A stretch of 64,000 nt of DNA from Litomosoides sigmodontis (lineage: Eukaryota; Nematoda; Chromadorea; Rhabditida; Onchocercidae). This document shows, piece after piece, positions 25,901 through 38,445 of this stretch; the stretch's first letter is position 1; every line of letters begins with the position of its first letter. The notes below the pieces were generated by a model. That model made no database searches. It was not told the DNA's origin and worked only from the letters and a program-made list of their open reading frames with translations. The DNA lies in assembly GCA_963070105.1 (NCBI GenBank), contig OY718808.1, positions 6,859,738-6,923,737 of the forward strand, written 5' to 3'. Made by a program: the position numbers and the translations under genes.

Positions 25901-26870
25901 AATAGAAAGTAAAGCTCAAACTGATGAAATAGCCGATAAGCGCTGACTGTTTGATTCGATGAGCAAAAAGGAAAGCAACTGATGCCAAGTAATCGTTTTG
26001 TCTGTTTCTCATTTCCAATAATTCCGACATTTTTTCCCAATTTTTTTAAAATTTCGTTACAATAGGTGTAAATCACTGTACAGAGAGTTTCTTTTGAAAA
26101 GCATTTCAAGTGATGGAGTTAATGGGAGGAAAGGAAATGATAAAGAAAGACGACGTATATTAGACGTGATTAGTAAAGGAAAAACAAGTGGTAATTAACT
26201 TTTGCAATTAATGACAAAAGATTGCTGATGAAGGTTGCCCTCATCATCTCCTCCACTAGATGACTTCCGTTTAAAATTGCGAAACAGGCAAATTTATTCT
26301 TTAGAGTGCAACTTTTCAGTGAAGCAATAATGATTGCTTCTTTTTCATTAGAGAAACAAGGAATGTGAGATCAATGAGCGAATGATAATCATTCATGATG
26401 GCACTGCTGATAACAGTGACAGCGCTGACTGGTTCCTGATATTCTTCAAAACTAAGTGACCTGATTTGAGCAATTGCTGTTGCGGAAAGAAAAAGCAAAT
26501 TGTCCCTTCGAAGATTGATTTTACTTGTTCATTGCACTGTGGAAAAAAGTAATGTTAATTTTAGGTACATAGGCGACAGTGTAAACAAAGGTATCGATCG
26601 GATGTTTGGTACTTTTTCTTGCCATCAAAATTTTTGCTAAAATTTATTTTCATTTCATAGTTTATTTTTTTCCTAAGCAAAAAGCACGAAGTCTTTTGTA
26701 TTCATTGCTTTCAGTTCAGTTCCAATCTGATTGTGAAATTGTGAATTAATTCGTTAATCAGCCTCATCCCAAGCTAAGCAATTAGGAATTTGCATATAGT
26801 AATTCTTTAACTTTAACTAGCAGTAATCTGTCTTCCAGCAACACTTGATATTTATTTTCCAAGTGTTGAA

Positions 26871-26878
26871 AATTTCAG
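26871..26878 (+). promoter_or_regulatory. Probable trans-splice acceptor of CRAL-TRIO gene
   Basis: AATTTCAG lies seven bases before the initiator ATG with no upstream exon, matching spliced-leader addition. Confidence 0.5.
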
Positions 26879-26885
26879 ATTTACA

Positions 26886-29490
26886 ATGCCTCCATGTAAT
26901 ATATCGGAAAAAGATAAGGCATACATTGAAAAATTACGGGAAGCTGTCAAAGACGAAGTACGGTGTAGTGGAATATCATTAATATTCCATTCATTAATTA
27001 CTCGAATTGTCAAACTAATTCTTTGACATTAACACACTTCAATTACTGTTTTAGTTTTCGAGGGACATTTTAATTTTCGGATAGATACGATAACTTTGTG
27101 TGATTTGAGTGCTTAAATTTCATAAATATTCAAATTTATGTTAAAAATTATCACTATCTTAAAGCTCTTATTTTCATTACTGCCAATACTGAAATGATTA
27201 TTAGATTACGCCATACTACGACACCGATTTCAACCTATTACGATGGCTTCAAGGTCACAACTACGACTTAGATGCGCTAATACCGAAATTGAAAAATCAT
27301 TTACTCTTCCGAAATTCAAAGTGGAATTTGGACAGTATGGCAAGTAAACCTCGTAATCATCCCTTGCACACCTATTGGAAGGCATGCTTATGCATTCATC
27401 TTTATCCAGCAAACAAGCATTAAATTGCAAGACGGATAGAATTAGCTTAGCATTAATTTAATTAAGCTAAATCTAAAATTCAACTTTTCACACATTCAGA
27501 TTTACCTGTAAATTTGTCCAATTTAGGCAGGTATAACTGGTCCGGCGGTACGAACTCCAAATGTTATTGTTAATATTGAGCAAACTGGACAGAACGATTT
27601 CTGGGGAATGATACAGACGTTCTCGGTGAATGAAATTATGATCGCTCGGACGCAAGATCTTGAAATGATGCTTCATGAAATAATGGAAATGGAGAAGAGG
27701 ACTGGTGGGCAAATGCTGCACACTTTTTTGAGTATTATTTGCATTTAAACCAAAACGAATAAGTGATTATTTGCTTTAAAATTAAAATAAATCAAAAATT
27801 ATTATTAGAATTTAATAAGTGAAAAGTGTCAAAAACGAAACTCCCAACAGATAGATAAAATGAAATCATTTGTATCATTGTGATATCTGTACCGATTGCA
27901 TTGCTAATTAAACAATTGTTAATCTACAGGTGAACAAGCCTTTATTATGTATGTGATGGATTTGACCAATCTGAAGTATGACAAGCGTCTGTTGAGTTTA
28001 GTGACCGGTCCACTGTCCTGCATATCAACATTTATGAGTGAGCATTACGTCGAGATGATCAGTAAATTTGTGGTTGTTAATGCACCCTCATTTATGGCAT
28101 CCATCTGGTTAATATTACTCGTTGCTTATATTTACTTAATTAGTTATTTTTCAAAGAAAAATGGATCATGCAGAATCCTTGCTATTAGTAGTTTTCCCTT
28201 TTTTTTTACTTAATTATCTCATCTGTTAATTAGCTTATTTCTATTAATGAGGGCAATTAGCAAGAGATTCTGTACTGTTGTAACTTTTCCATTCCTTCCC
28301 GTTTATTCCTCCTTCAGGGCAATTGCAAAACCATTACTACCAGAACGAACACGTGAGAAAGTTGCTATATTTGGAGCGAATTGGAAAACTGAAATTCAGA
28401 ATATTGCTGTTCCAGAGGTGCTGCCATCGTACTGGAATGATGACAACATAAAGGTGATTGCATACTCATCTTAAAAGAAGCCGATCATCGGATATGTTAA
28501 TCTCATTGTTTCGCAGCCTTTTATTTCCTTGTTAATTTAATTCCTGAAATCAGATTAAAAATTTCAAACTTCTTTTAGATAAATGTGCCTTTCTTTGTTA
28601 AATTATAGGTATTTAAAGCAGAAATGGAATGTGCTGAAGCAATCGATCCACAAAATTATTATCAAAAACGGTTAGATGAAAGGAGTAAAGTATTGTCGGT
28701 TGGCGCCGGCAAAACAGGCACAATCGATGTCAGTGCTAAAAAGGTATTGTTTATAAATAAAAAAAAAATTAGGAAAAGCTTAATATGTTAATTTGAATTT
28801 TATTAAATTAAGAAATTTAAAATAACAATATGCACCGCTATGTTAGCCGTTTAAGTACACTTAAAACAAATTCCGATTATAAAGTAATCAATCCTACGTT
28901 TTCAGGGTTCTACAATAAAATGGTGCATTCATGCTGATGGACATTTTGGATTTACAATTTTTTATGCCAATGATCAGTCTCGTAAAGATTCAAATTCATT
29001 AATCAATATTTATCCGGTATTACTGGTACGTATAATGCTTATCGAAAAATCCGGTAAAAGTGAGCTTAATGAATGTACCGGAATGGGAGAACCGCATAGA
29101 TGCGAGTAGAAACATGCATTATTGCATAAATTGCATATCAAATTCAAAATGAGCGTTACAGTAAGCGTGGGCGAGTGCTGTAGCTATTAGATTAAATATT
29201 AATACGTGAAAGATTCTCTCTTCAATTATTTGCAAAGGTACTTTCTATCTTAGCCATCATTTTTCTAAGAGAAAAAACTTGCAGTAATGTTTGACGTACA
29301 AGATTAGAGTGAGGGAGCGAAGGTGAAGCGAAAATTTCAGAAGATGCCTGGACCAACTGTGGTACCGATCAAGGAAGAAATTAAGTGTGAGAAAAGCGGC
29401 ATTTACAAAATTTGGTTTAGCAACAAGCACGCGTGGCTGCACACGTTGAACATACACTATCTGATCGACGTTGAATCGGAAAATGAGTGA
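26886..29490 (+). CDS. SEC14-like protein, CRAL-TRIO plus GOLD domain
   Basis: A cytosolic lipid-binding/transfer type protein; ligands in the family include phosphatidylinositol, phosphatidylcholine and tocopherols. Eight exons: 26886-26957, 27205-27381, 27527-27704, 27930-28107, 28318-28453, 28609-28743, 28906-29025, 29341-29490; 381 residues. The N-terminal CRAL-TRIO-N part ends in FNLLRWLQGHNYD and a YWKAGITGP turn. The lipid-binding core has MYVMDLTNL, VVVNAPSF, SIWAIAKPLLPERTREK and FGANW, all in the family order. The C-terminal GOLD domain (about residues 290-381) starts WCIHADGHFGFTIF and ends YKIWFSNKHAWLHTLNIHY. The catalogued C. elegans relatives include the ctg genes and several unnamed paralogues; orthology was not resolved. 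The second intron appears to use a GC donor (AAG|GCATGC). A GT alternative (donor 27336, acceptor 27530) would delete the conserved YWKAG turn. Confidence 0.92.
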
Positions 29491-30002
29491 TATTGAATTT
29501 TACGGTTGTAATTTTAGTTCAACACACGTCGTACACTTTTCCGCTTCGATATGAATGGGAATTTCTTTGTAAAAATAAATTATTTAAAATTTTGCCAGTA
29601 AATGTTGACATTGAAAAGAAGAAAGGAAAGATTTATGAAATGTTCGATAAATCCAACGATAACAGTTGTTTATTAAAACTAAGCATAAAAAGTTATATTT
29701 TAACAAAATTCGTTTATTTTTCTTTTTGTTGAAAAACTAAAAAAACAATGCCACTTTTTTTTCAAAAAAATTTTTATGGGAAATAGATAGTTCAATTAAA
29801 ATAACTTATAAGTCACTATTTTTTAGTTGATTTCAAATATTTTAATTTTGAAATTTTGTAAAGAAAGGAAAACTTTCGATTAAACTGTACTTTCATGACA
29901 CTGACTGACAAAATTAATGTCAAAAAAAACTTTTTTTCCAATTATCCAAAGAACATTCGTTTCGGTGAATGATTTCATATTACAAGTAAACTGTTTCTGA
30001 CA

Positions 30003-30030
30003 GAAAGAGAGAGAGAGAGAGAAGAGGAGA
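30003..30030 (+). repeat. GA tract
   Basis: A short (GA)n run ending in GAAGAGGAGA. Confidence 0.85.
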
Positions 30031-32647
30031 TAGGAATGAAAAATTGGATTTCATATATGGCATCGTCTGTTGTGCGAACCATTGAGAAAAAAAAAATCGT
30101 TTATTAGCTTTCAGAAGTTGGATCATTTAAGGTAAAGCTTATTTTACCTATGATTTGCATGTGAATGATTCTTTTTAAATTTTTATTAAATTTAGAAAAA
30201 ATTGCAGAATTTCTACATATATTTCAATCAATTTTTTGTATTTAATTGCATTGTATTAGCACAAATTTTACCTTTTAAGATGTCATCACAGCCAATAAAT
30301 CCAACGTTACAACAACGATTTCAACATTTCACTTCATTCACCTAGCATTTCCAGATTCATTTATTGCTATTTTGTTTTTAAAGAAGGGAAAATACTCATT
30401 TTAAAATAACTAAGTAACATTACTCTACACAATTTTAGGAATCCTTTTTTCAAAATTTCCAGTTTTCTATTTCCGACCGCGTAAGATACCATTTGTCAGT
30501 AAGTGAAGTACTAAATTAAAAAGTGAGCGATGACAGTTTTAAAATAAAACGTTTAATAAATTGATTTCTCGCTGGAAGCTAATGTCCATCTTCTATTAGA
30601 GTTCGAGTAGCTCTTCACTTCCAATTCTTCTTCACTTCCTCTCCTTCTCTCTCTCATTCAGATAGTTCAACTCAACAATTCCATTTAATCATTTGAACAT
30701 TTCCCTCTGATCATTTATCAAGTATAATTTCAACCAAAATTTTTGCCGTACATTGAACTGAAAAATAAATAAATGAACAAAAAACGGGTAAAATTGCAGA
30801 GCCAATAATGAGTTCATATGCCTCTGCGGTCTTTCCCTCTCAGATCGACCGCATTAATTTCAACAATTGTTATTCCCGAAGCCAGACTTTTATTAAACAC
30901 TATTGAAAATCGGAATAATGACGTATTGCTGCCAGGCTGTGCCTGCCATCATCACTCCAACTCTTTCTGCATAGTTAATAACTTCCTAACTTCTACTACC
31001 CCAATACTACCACTATCACCACCACCGCTACCACCACTATTGATTTCTGTATTTTCAACTTTCATCGATGATGAATTATTTGTTTTTAATTGTGGGGAAT
31101 ATTTTAGCAATTTAAATTTAAGTTTAATTAAAATATTCAAATTTGAACAAAAATATGAATTCACCCGCCATTCGCATTTGTAAATTCGTTGAATGGAAGA
31201 AGTGATGGGGAAAAAGGAATTGAATTTTAAATTACTAAATTTCTATTTGAAATATATAAATATGACATTCGTTATTGGCATATGACGCTGCCAATCGTAA
31301 CCAAGGAGATTTTCTTCCTTTTTTTGAATTAATTTTTGACAAATAAAAGATCGAAGATTTAATTCGTTCTGTGTTTGCGTTTCAAGCAAAGCTTTCAAAA
31401 TTGCTAGTTTCTTTCGATTTTTTGTCTGCTTAATTTAAATAAGTGGTATTTCCAAAAAGTTGTCATTTTAAAACTTTCTTTGCTAAGTGCTAGTTTTATC
31501 CGACAACTTGGATAATTGCCATGAATAAATAGCACAAATGTTAGCACAATAAAAGCCTATCATTGCTGATGGAAAATGTTGCTATAACAGCAAAAAAAGT
31601 AATTTATAAAAAAATATTAAGCAAAATTAGGCTTTTATTACTTCGTTTTAACCTTCATTTTCAACTTAACTTCCTCTCCTGCCAGTCGAGGTGGCTATCA
31701 TTTCCTTCTTGAAATATTTGCTCATTTGGAACACTTTCAAAATAAACCAGAAGTATGTGTTGTTATTTATGATATGATATGATATTATCCCTAATTCACT
31801 CATTGTGCCATTTTAACAGGAAAATTTATCGAGAAAAAAAAGTGAAATTCGGATGAAAGTCAATTTTTTGCATTTATAAATAAATGTCTACAAATCGATA
31901 CTTCAACAGCTGCTGCGAAACCACAGAACAGATCGGTCAGTAGTCGTGTGGCTCATTTAAAAATTCTTATTGAATTTGCATGAGAAATGAAATTGCTAAT
32001 GTTCCACTAATTCTCCTCCCCATTTTTGGTCCTACAATACTTTGACGTGGGAAGTTGTTGTCGCACTAATTTGACATTTGCTGACAAAATGAGTAATTAA
32101 AATTAATATTAATTTCTCATCCACTGAATTATTGATAGCTCTCGACATAAACTCTATGAGAAATGTTTATCTGACTAAATAGTTATTTCATCCAATGCGA
32201 TATTCTCCTTTCGTTAAATTAATCAAATTAAATTTAATCGAATGATTGAATTCAATTTCATTGAAAGTCCTAATTTCATCATTTTTTTCGCCAACAATGA
32301 CAACATTGCATCTTTTAAAAAGTTTTAAAAATTGAGACGATATTTAAAAATTTAGAAAGTTTCATTAAATTCATAGCTCGAAAAATTTAACTCTTTCTTC
32401 CTTATCCAAATGAAAAACATTTCTCTTATCAAAGTGTGACGTCTGCGAAAGTGTTCGCACATCTTTGTTTGAATGAGAAATCATTCATTTCAGCTGTCGA
32501 AATTTTCAAAAAAAAATTACAATCGATCTCTGTATCCTTAATCAGTTCTGCAAAACCCCCGCTACTTACATTCCATCGATCCCTCTCTAAAAAAGGCTGT
32601 CTTCGAATAAAATGATAACCTCAAACAAATAATTTGAATACTTGAAG

Positions 32648-32970
32648 ATGAAACCTGAGAAAGAATGTCGTAGGAAAGTACTGAAACGCTTACGTTTCAT
32701 TTCCAAACCGGAATTTGCTGTGCACTATGTGGTAATGACGTCATCAAACCTTGACGGTGCCAAAGGGTGCAACAATTCTACAAAGAGTGATTTCTAAGTT
32801 TTTAACGCTCCAAATGTTTGATTAATTGGAAAATGTCTCAGATATGAATACCTAGCTTTTTCCTGTTTTAGTTCTTAAATGAGTTACCGGAGACCGTCAT
32901 CGACGTTAGCCTTACTTTCCTACTTTCAACAACTATTGGCCTTTCCATCCACCTAGAATATTGCCCATAA
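32648..32970 (+). CDS. Possible small two-exon gene
   Basis: Exon 32648-32731 opens with ATG (MKPEKECRRKVLKRLRFISK...) directly after a weak CTTGAAG acceptor and ends at a GTG|GTAATG donor in phase 0. An exon 32872-32970 follows a strong CCTGTTTTAG acceptor, starts FLNELPETVIDVSL and runs to a stop; the 140-base intron is typical. The joined product has 60 residues: a basic N-terminus and a hydrophobic C-terminus (LTFLLSTTIGLSI), which could be a tail anchor. No family is recognised. An alternative partner is the segment at 33444-33611, also phase 0. This may be chance; it rests on splice signals only. Confidence 0.25.
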
Positions 32971-33443
32971 AATTTGTAAAATTTTTCCGAAACAATCGAA
33001 TTAAACATAAAAAGCAAGCTATCAAGTCGTCTCAAATGGATTGTAAATTAATAGCAAAATTTTACGATTCCAAGTGCTTCAACCATCTGCTTCCTTCCTG
33101 ATCGAACAGTGGGCTCTTTGTGAGAGATATAATTACTCTTTCAAATCCATCAGATCAATCACTCATTTCCTCTCTACGAAACTGTCAAAAAATTGCTTTT
33201 ACACTAAAAACTGAATTCATTGAGTGATAATTCATTGTCGTACAAATTTCGTACATTTGATGAACTATGTCTTTTCCTCCATAGCTAATCAAATCTCACC
33301 ACTTAGTGATCGCACCTCATCCACTTCATTCCTATTATTAGATAACCTTAAATACGTGAATGCTCCACGTTAATAATACCACCTAATCACTAAGATATAT
33401 TCCCTCTTGCTCTTTCCCAAACATTAAAAAATCAATTTTATAG

Positions 33444-33611
33444 GAAAAGCGTTCACGTCGTTTCTTTACAAGTGCTGCCAATTACGCAACGCAACGCTCA
33501 CATCAGAAAAATAACAATTGGAAAAAGTCTTGTACTTCTCACATCCAGACAGGTGATGACGTATTGGTAGCGGTGTACTGGTTACCTGATCACTCGCACC
33601 TACTACAATAG
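33444..33611 (+). other. Exon-like open segment
   Basis: A TTTTATAG acceptor is followed by 55 open codons (EKRSRRFFTSAANYATQRSH...) to a TAG stop, with a possible internal CAG|GTGATG donor at 33552. The base composition is less AT-rich than the flanks. It has no ATG and would need an upstream exon. No homology is recognised. Confidence 0.2.
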
Positions 33612-34656
33612 CACAGCCAGAGATAATCGCTATCAAATAAGCAATGTGTAGTCAAAGTAAATCTTATCAATTAATTAAAAGATTAACGATCATGGTTACC
33701 TGTTTGTTGAAAATTTCAAATAACAACAATAGTGTAAAAGTGAAATTTAAATTTCAAAACGATATCATCGAGTGAAATACATATGGTAAATAGCAAGCGC
33801 TCACTCTACCAGATCGATTTATGAAATTTCTCGCAACTAACGTGGCCAGTCCACTTGTAGTCCACTTTCCTCTTTCAATCAATGTGCTTTGATTTCCCTT
33901 CCTTCCTACTTGCTTGCTCCAATTTCAGCCAACCAACTGTCGTCATAAGCGACCGCTGGTTGCGTCAGTAAAAACTCTCAATTCATTTCATTTTATTATT
34001 TCAAAAAAACGATTTCATTTCATTTCGCTTCTTTAGCAGTTTCGTACAGATTAAATTGATTGTTCCTGGATATTTGGGAATTCGATTAGAGAAGCGGATT
34101 TACCATACCGGCCAGATAATCTTTGCGCCATCATAGTTAATTTACCGATTCGTATAGTCGAGCTAGGTGATGCCAAAATAATTGCTGAAAATCATCCGTA
34201 CTGATATTGCTATCAAAGAAATGGCTTCAGTAATGATAAGTGACTTTGAGCTAATCTCTGAGAGAATGTCCGCCGTGACTCTTTGATTGGAAATTGTAAA
34301 TTCTTCAGATGTGACCCGAAATTGAGAGAATTTTGATGATGAAAAAGTTAAACTGCTTCTGTGTCAAAAAAATGGAGACACACATACGGAGGCGTGGGAG
34401 AGACATGACCTTTCTGTGTCGTTCACCGTGCATCTCGTATTTGTGTTGATGAATATCATGGAAATTTTCAATTTTTCACCCATTTCTCTTTTTTAAATCT
34501 TCCAAATAACATTCAAATTCTTCATCCTTGCAAAACGGCTACTTCGAGCAACATTCCTACGCTCTGCTCTCACTCACAGTTCACCGTATCGCTTCACTTT
34601 CAAAAGTATCCTTCACTTCATAAAATCAAATCTTAGCAAAAGGTAAAAAGGTCTAA

Positions 34657-34953
34657 GACCGATGCAGTGGGAAAAAGGCTAGGCCGGAAAGAGGACGCAT
34701 TGTACTGGTAGGAAGTGGCAAAATCCCAGAACAGTATGTCCCAGGGATTAGAAAACTCACAAAGTATCCTTGTGCAGGAATCCAAATGACCTGGCAGGTT
34801 CGTGCTTGGTTCGCGATAAACATCAAAAATTGTTGTTTGGTGTCTATGAAGTTGATGGTTTATGAAAGCTTACTGCTAATTGTTATCACTGTTACTGGTA
34901 TTGTTGTTATCAGTGGAAGTAAAAGATACGGTAAATTTGGTTTAGTGTCATAA
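34657..34953 (+). other. Coding-like open frame without start codon
   Basis: 98 codons are open between in-frame stops, with GC content above the surroundings. The translation has RIVLVGSGKIPEQYVPG early and a hydrophobic LLLIVITVTGIVVISG near the end, followed by a possible donor (ATACG|GTAAAT). It has no early ATG. It could be a 5' exon of the downstream Pellino gene, a remnant, or chance. Confidence 0.2.
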
Positions 34954-35272
34954 TTTCAGATAATTGAATGAATGTCCTCAGATCTCTCTGCGCTCTGAGA
35001 AAGATTTATCAATTTTTTGTGATCATTTAGGAGTGGACGTGTTGGTTCGGTTTAAGATTGATTGCAATTTTTTATCGCGTACGAAATTTTGTGAGATTTT
35101 TTTCAGGAGAAAAATGAGGGCTAAGCGTATGGATTTTAGATTGGAAGACACGAAATGAAGCAAAGAGGTATAATCATGTCTGATGAATAGTGAGATCTTA
35201 TTTATGCAGTGCTGCTGCAATCAATTAGCAGTAGTCCGAGGTAGTACTATCATCGTTTGTAACCTTATTTAC

Positions 35273-38200
35273 ATGATAGAAGCACCACCTATGGCTGAGG
35301 AAGACTCTATCATTACGCACGACAGGGATAACACTCTGAAAAATACTGATGATGATGATGTAACAATTATGTCACTTGAAGATGGCATCGATTGCGTTTA
35401 TGGGAAATTAATTTTGCTTGGGTAAGCATTTTCTATTTTTTTCAGCACCGGCAGCAAAGTTTTAAAGATCCAGTTTTTTCAGTCATCTAACTGGTAAACT
35501 ACTTGGTATTTCCTTTCTGCAGCTATAATGGAACGCTTGAAAGTAGTAGTACTTATGCTCATGGTCGTAAGCACCGTTCAAAAATGATACTACGTAAACG
35601 ACTGATGGGCAATGGTATTAAAAAAGATCAAAGCAGTTCGGTTAGCGTACCGCCATCACAAACTCAGGTACTTTGTTTGATTGTTTTTGAATCAACGGCT
35701 TCATTAATCGTAGAAGCTCTGTTTAACATGAAAAAAAAGTGTCCCGGAGGTTATCTCAGAAATTTTTCATATTTACCTAATCTGATATTGCTATATAGAT
35801 CAAAATTCATTAAGGTAGTACGCGATGCTTCACGACATGTTGTTTCATATTCTTATAATCGCAATCATACAGTTCTTGTAGAATACAGCCCTGATCCTTG
35901 CAAGGATATGTTTCAGGTGATTTGAATTTAAAGTATTTCCTTTTTTCATATTCGATAGTCTTTTTGTAAGTGAACATAACATACTGTACTTAAAGTTCGT
36001 AACAGTCTTTATCAAATGGTAGCAAAAAGGAAAATGTATAGCAATGAAATCCAAAATATGTTTTCGAAAATTCTACTTTCAGATTGGTCGCTCTTCTGAA
36101 GAACAAATAGATTTTACTGTTGTCGATACATGGCTTGCTGCAAACGCTCTTCATTCAGGTTTTTTTCTTGATTCATCACTATTTGACGTAAACAGAGTTG
36201 CGATTCAATGGACGAAAGCTTTCGTTTTCTAATCGATATAGCAAGTTATCTGGACTTTTGCTGAAAGAAATTTTCAGCTCAAGAAATGAATATGTAAAGG
36301 ATAATTGAAATTATTAAAGGGAATAGTCTGAGTTTGAATGATATACTCATGAAGGTGTATTCAGTTTCCTGTTCTTCTGTTGATGGTAACTATGGAGCAG
36401 TTTCATGTAGTTAACTTTACAAGAAATTTAAAAATAAAGTAATTTCAGGACTTTACAGTGAATCAGGATTTGAGAATGGTGTGATCGATGGTTACGGAGA
36501 TAGAAAAGATTCACGTTGTAACATCCGGCGACCAATATCTTCAACTATCAGTCGTTACGCTTGTCGGATACAAATCAATCGTGACTATCCTCATCGAGCT
36601 TTTCTATATGCAGCCGGATTTGACAGTTCCAGAAACATTTTCCTAGGAGTAGGTTTTTTTATTACATGTTTTCAAAAGTCTAGTTGCGAATTCTTCCCTT
36701 AACGTTTTTGACGATTTGTTGCTGTCTGATATGAGTAATTTCATGCTTTTAATTAGATTTCTAGCCGTCACGTAGCCCAGTAGTGATGTTTATTTCTGAA
36801 CACTACTGTACGTTTTAGAACTGGTCATTTATTGATATCATACAATTTAGAACTGGCGACGTTTTCTTCAGAAACGTAATTTTAGTAGGTATCTGGTTGT
36901 GTACAATTGCCTGTTCTATGATGATGATATTTTGCATCAACAAATTGCAGGAAAAGGCGACAAAGTGGACGAAGTGTGATGGTGAAATTGATGGTCTTAC
37001 AACTAATGGTATTCTTATTTTGCATCCAAATATCATGCAAAAACAGGTGCGGTAGTAGTTATTTATTTCGTAAATGTTTCATGCCTTTTTATTTGCGTAT
37101 TTGGTAAGTACATTCTAAATTTAGCATGAAAAATTCATTCAGAATTCCGATCAAAGTACAGAAGAGAATATGGGAATGTTTGTGTGGCGTGAAGTCTCAG
37201 TCGATGGTGACATCTACAATATAAGAGAAACACGGTCTTCAACGAAAAGGGGCGAGTTGTTGGCAGGTGAATCGAATGAATTGCAGGTATATGAAACTGT
37301 AATTTGAAATTTAATGTTTGTGACCTTTATGAGTTAGATTTATCAAGTCTCTGTCCATTGGAAATACTGAAATCGTTTTAAAAAACTGTTGGATATTTGA
37401 TTTTCAGGATGGGACCTTGATTGATCTCTGTGGTGCTACACTTTTGTGGAGGACAGCTGAAGGCTTATCGAAAAGTCCTTGTCGAAGTGAGCTTGAGTCA
37501 AGGTGTGTTTATAAATGAGAGTATATTTTTATAAATTCGTTTCTAGCTAAGTTCTACGTGATTTTTCACTTTTTCATGGATTTTCAGACTGAATGAAATT
37601 AATGCTGGAAAACCACAATGTCCAGTAAATCTTAATACTCTTATTATTCCAAGGAAAAAGTCAGCAAAAAGTCATGGCTCATCCAGGCAACCATATGTAT
37701 GTCTTGCGATGTCTAATATTTATCAGAACCTACTTAAAAAATCTTGAAGCAGTTTGTCTTTAAACATCACTTTTGCTGTTTAACTATTCAATAACATGAA
37801 TACATTTCTTGTTGTAAATCATTTCAGAGGAGAGATTTTGTTTAGTGAATGAGTAATTGGCCAGTTTTAGGTCTATCTTAACTGTGGCCACGTACAGGGA
37901 AAGCACGCATGGGGTAAAAATGACAAAAGTGATAGCGGGACTTTGTACAAATGTCCCATATGTTTGGTAGATTCATCTAAAATTATTCAGTTAGTTATGG
38001 GAATGGAATCAGCATTCCATCTTGACTCAAACTCATTGGATTATGCCTTTAATCCATGCGGACATGTTGCTTCATTGTCTACTGTGAGGTAAGTTCCAAA
38101 TTTCCGTGCTAAAAATATATCAAACATTTTCTATAATGCATCCATTATGCATACCAGGCATTGTGTTGTAGAAGTGTTTAAGTTTCCTGGAATTTGATTC

Positions 38201-38445
38201 ATGAAACACATTAATTTATTAATTAATTAAAAGCGCATATCTTATCGAATTCGATTTACAAGTATAAATAGTAATCGAAAGTTGTTTGCTCAACTAATTC
38301 GATTTCTTACAGGTATTGGTCTCGCATTCCGTTACCGCATGGTACAAGCAATTTTCATCCGGTATGTCCATTCTGTACATCACTGTTATCAATGGATAAA
38401 CCATATGTTAGGCTTATTTTCCAAGATCACTGCTCCGATTCATAA
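35273..38445 (+). CDS. Pellino-family E3 ubiquitin ligase
   Basis: In other animals Pellino ligases act on IRAK kinases in Toll/IL-1 signalling. Eleven exons: 35273-35421, 35523-35667, 35815-35916, 36083-36158, 36449-36648, 36951-37046, 37143-37286, 37408-37502, 37588-37696, 37871-38088, 38313-38445; 488 residues with all phases closing. An N-terminal FHA-like substrate-recognition domain carries YGKLILLGYNGTL, VEYSPDPCKDMFQIGRS, STISRYACRI, YAAGFDSSRNIFLG, DGLTTNGIL and GATLLWRTAEGL. The C-terminal RING-like domain has LNCGHV, CPIC, FNPCGHVAS, YWSRIPLPHGT, CPFC and ends VRLIF, as in fly and human Pellino. About 20 extra residues, including GYGDRKDSR, sit just before STISRYAC. The start is the first ATG giving a short family-like N-terminus; upstream in-frame ATGs exist at 35183 and 35204. 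Confidence 0.93.

Larger units (their letters stand above)
22688..26885. other. AT-rich intergenic region
   Basis: About 4.2 kb without a supported gene. It holds a long GA tract and three tandem AGTGATA units at 24370-24400. The frames at 23319-23507 and 24320-24652 lack recognisable domains and convincing splice partners. Confidence 0.55.
29491..35272. other. Long AT-rich intergenic region with weak exon-like segments
   Basis: About 5.8 kb. It has a GA tract at 30003-30030, a possible two-exon small gene at 32648-32970, an exon-like segment at 33444-33611 and a startless open frame at 34657-34953. The 121-codon frame at 30818-31183 is a low-complexity Ser/Pro/Leu run I do not trust. The right end must hold the Pellino promoter. 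Confidence 0.5.

Noticed and set aside
30818..31183. 121-codon Ser/Pro/Leu-rich frame
   Set aside because: Low complexity, no splice partner and no recognisable domain.
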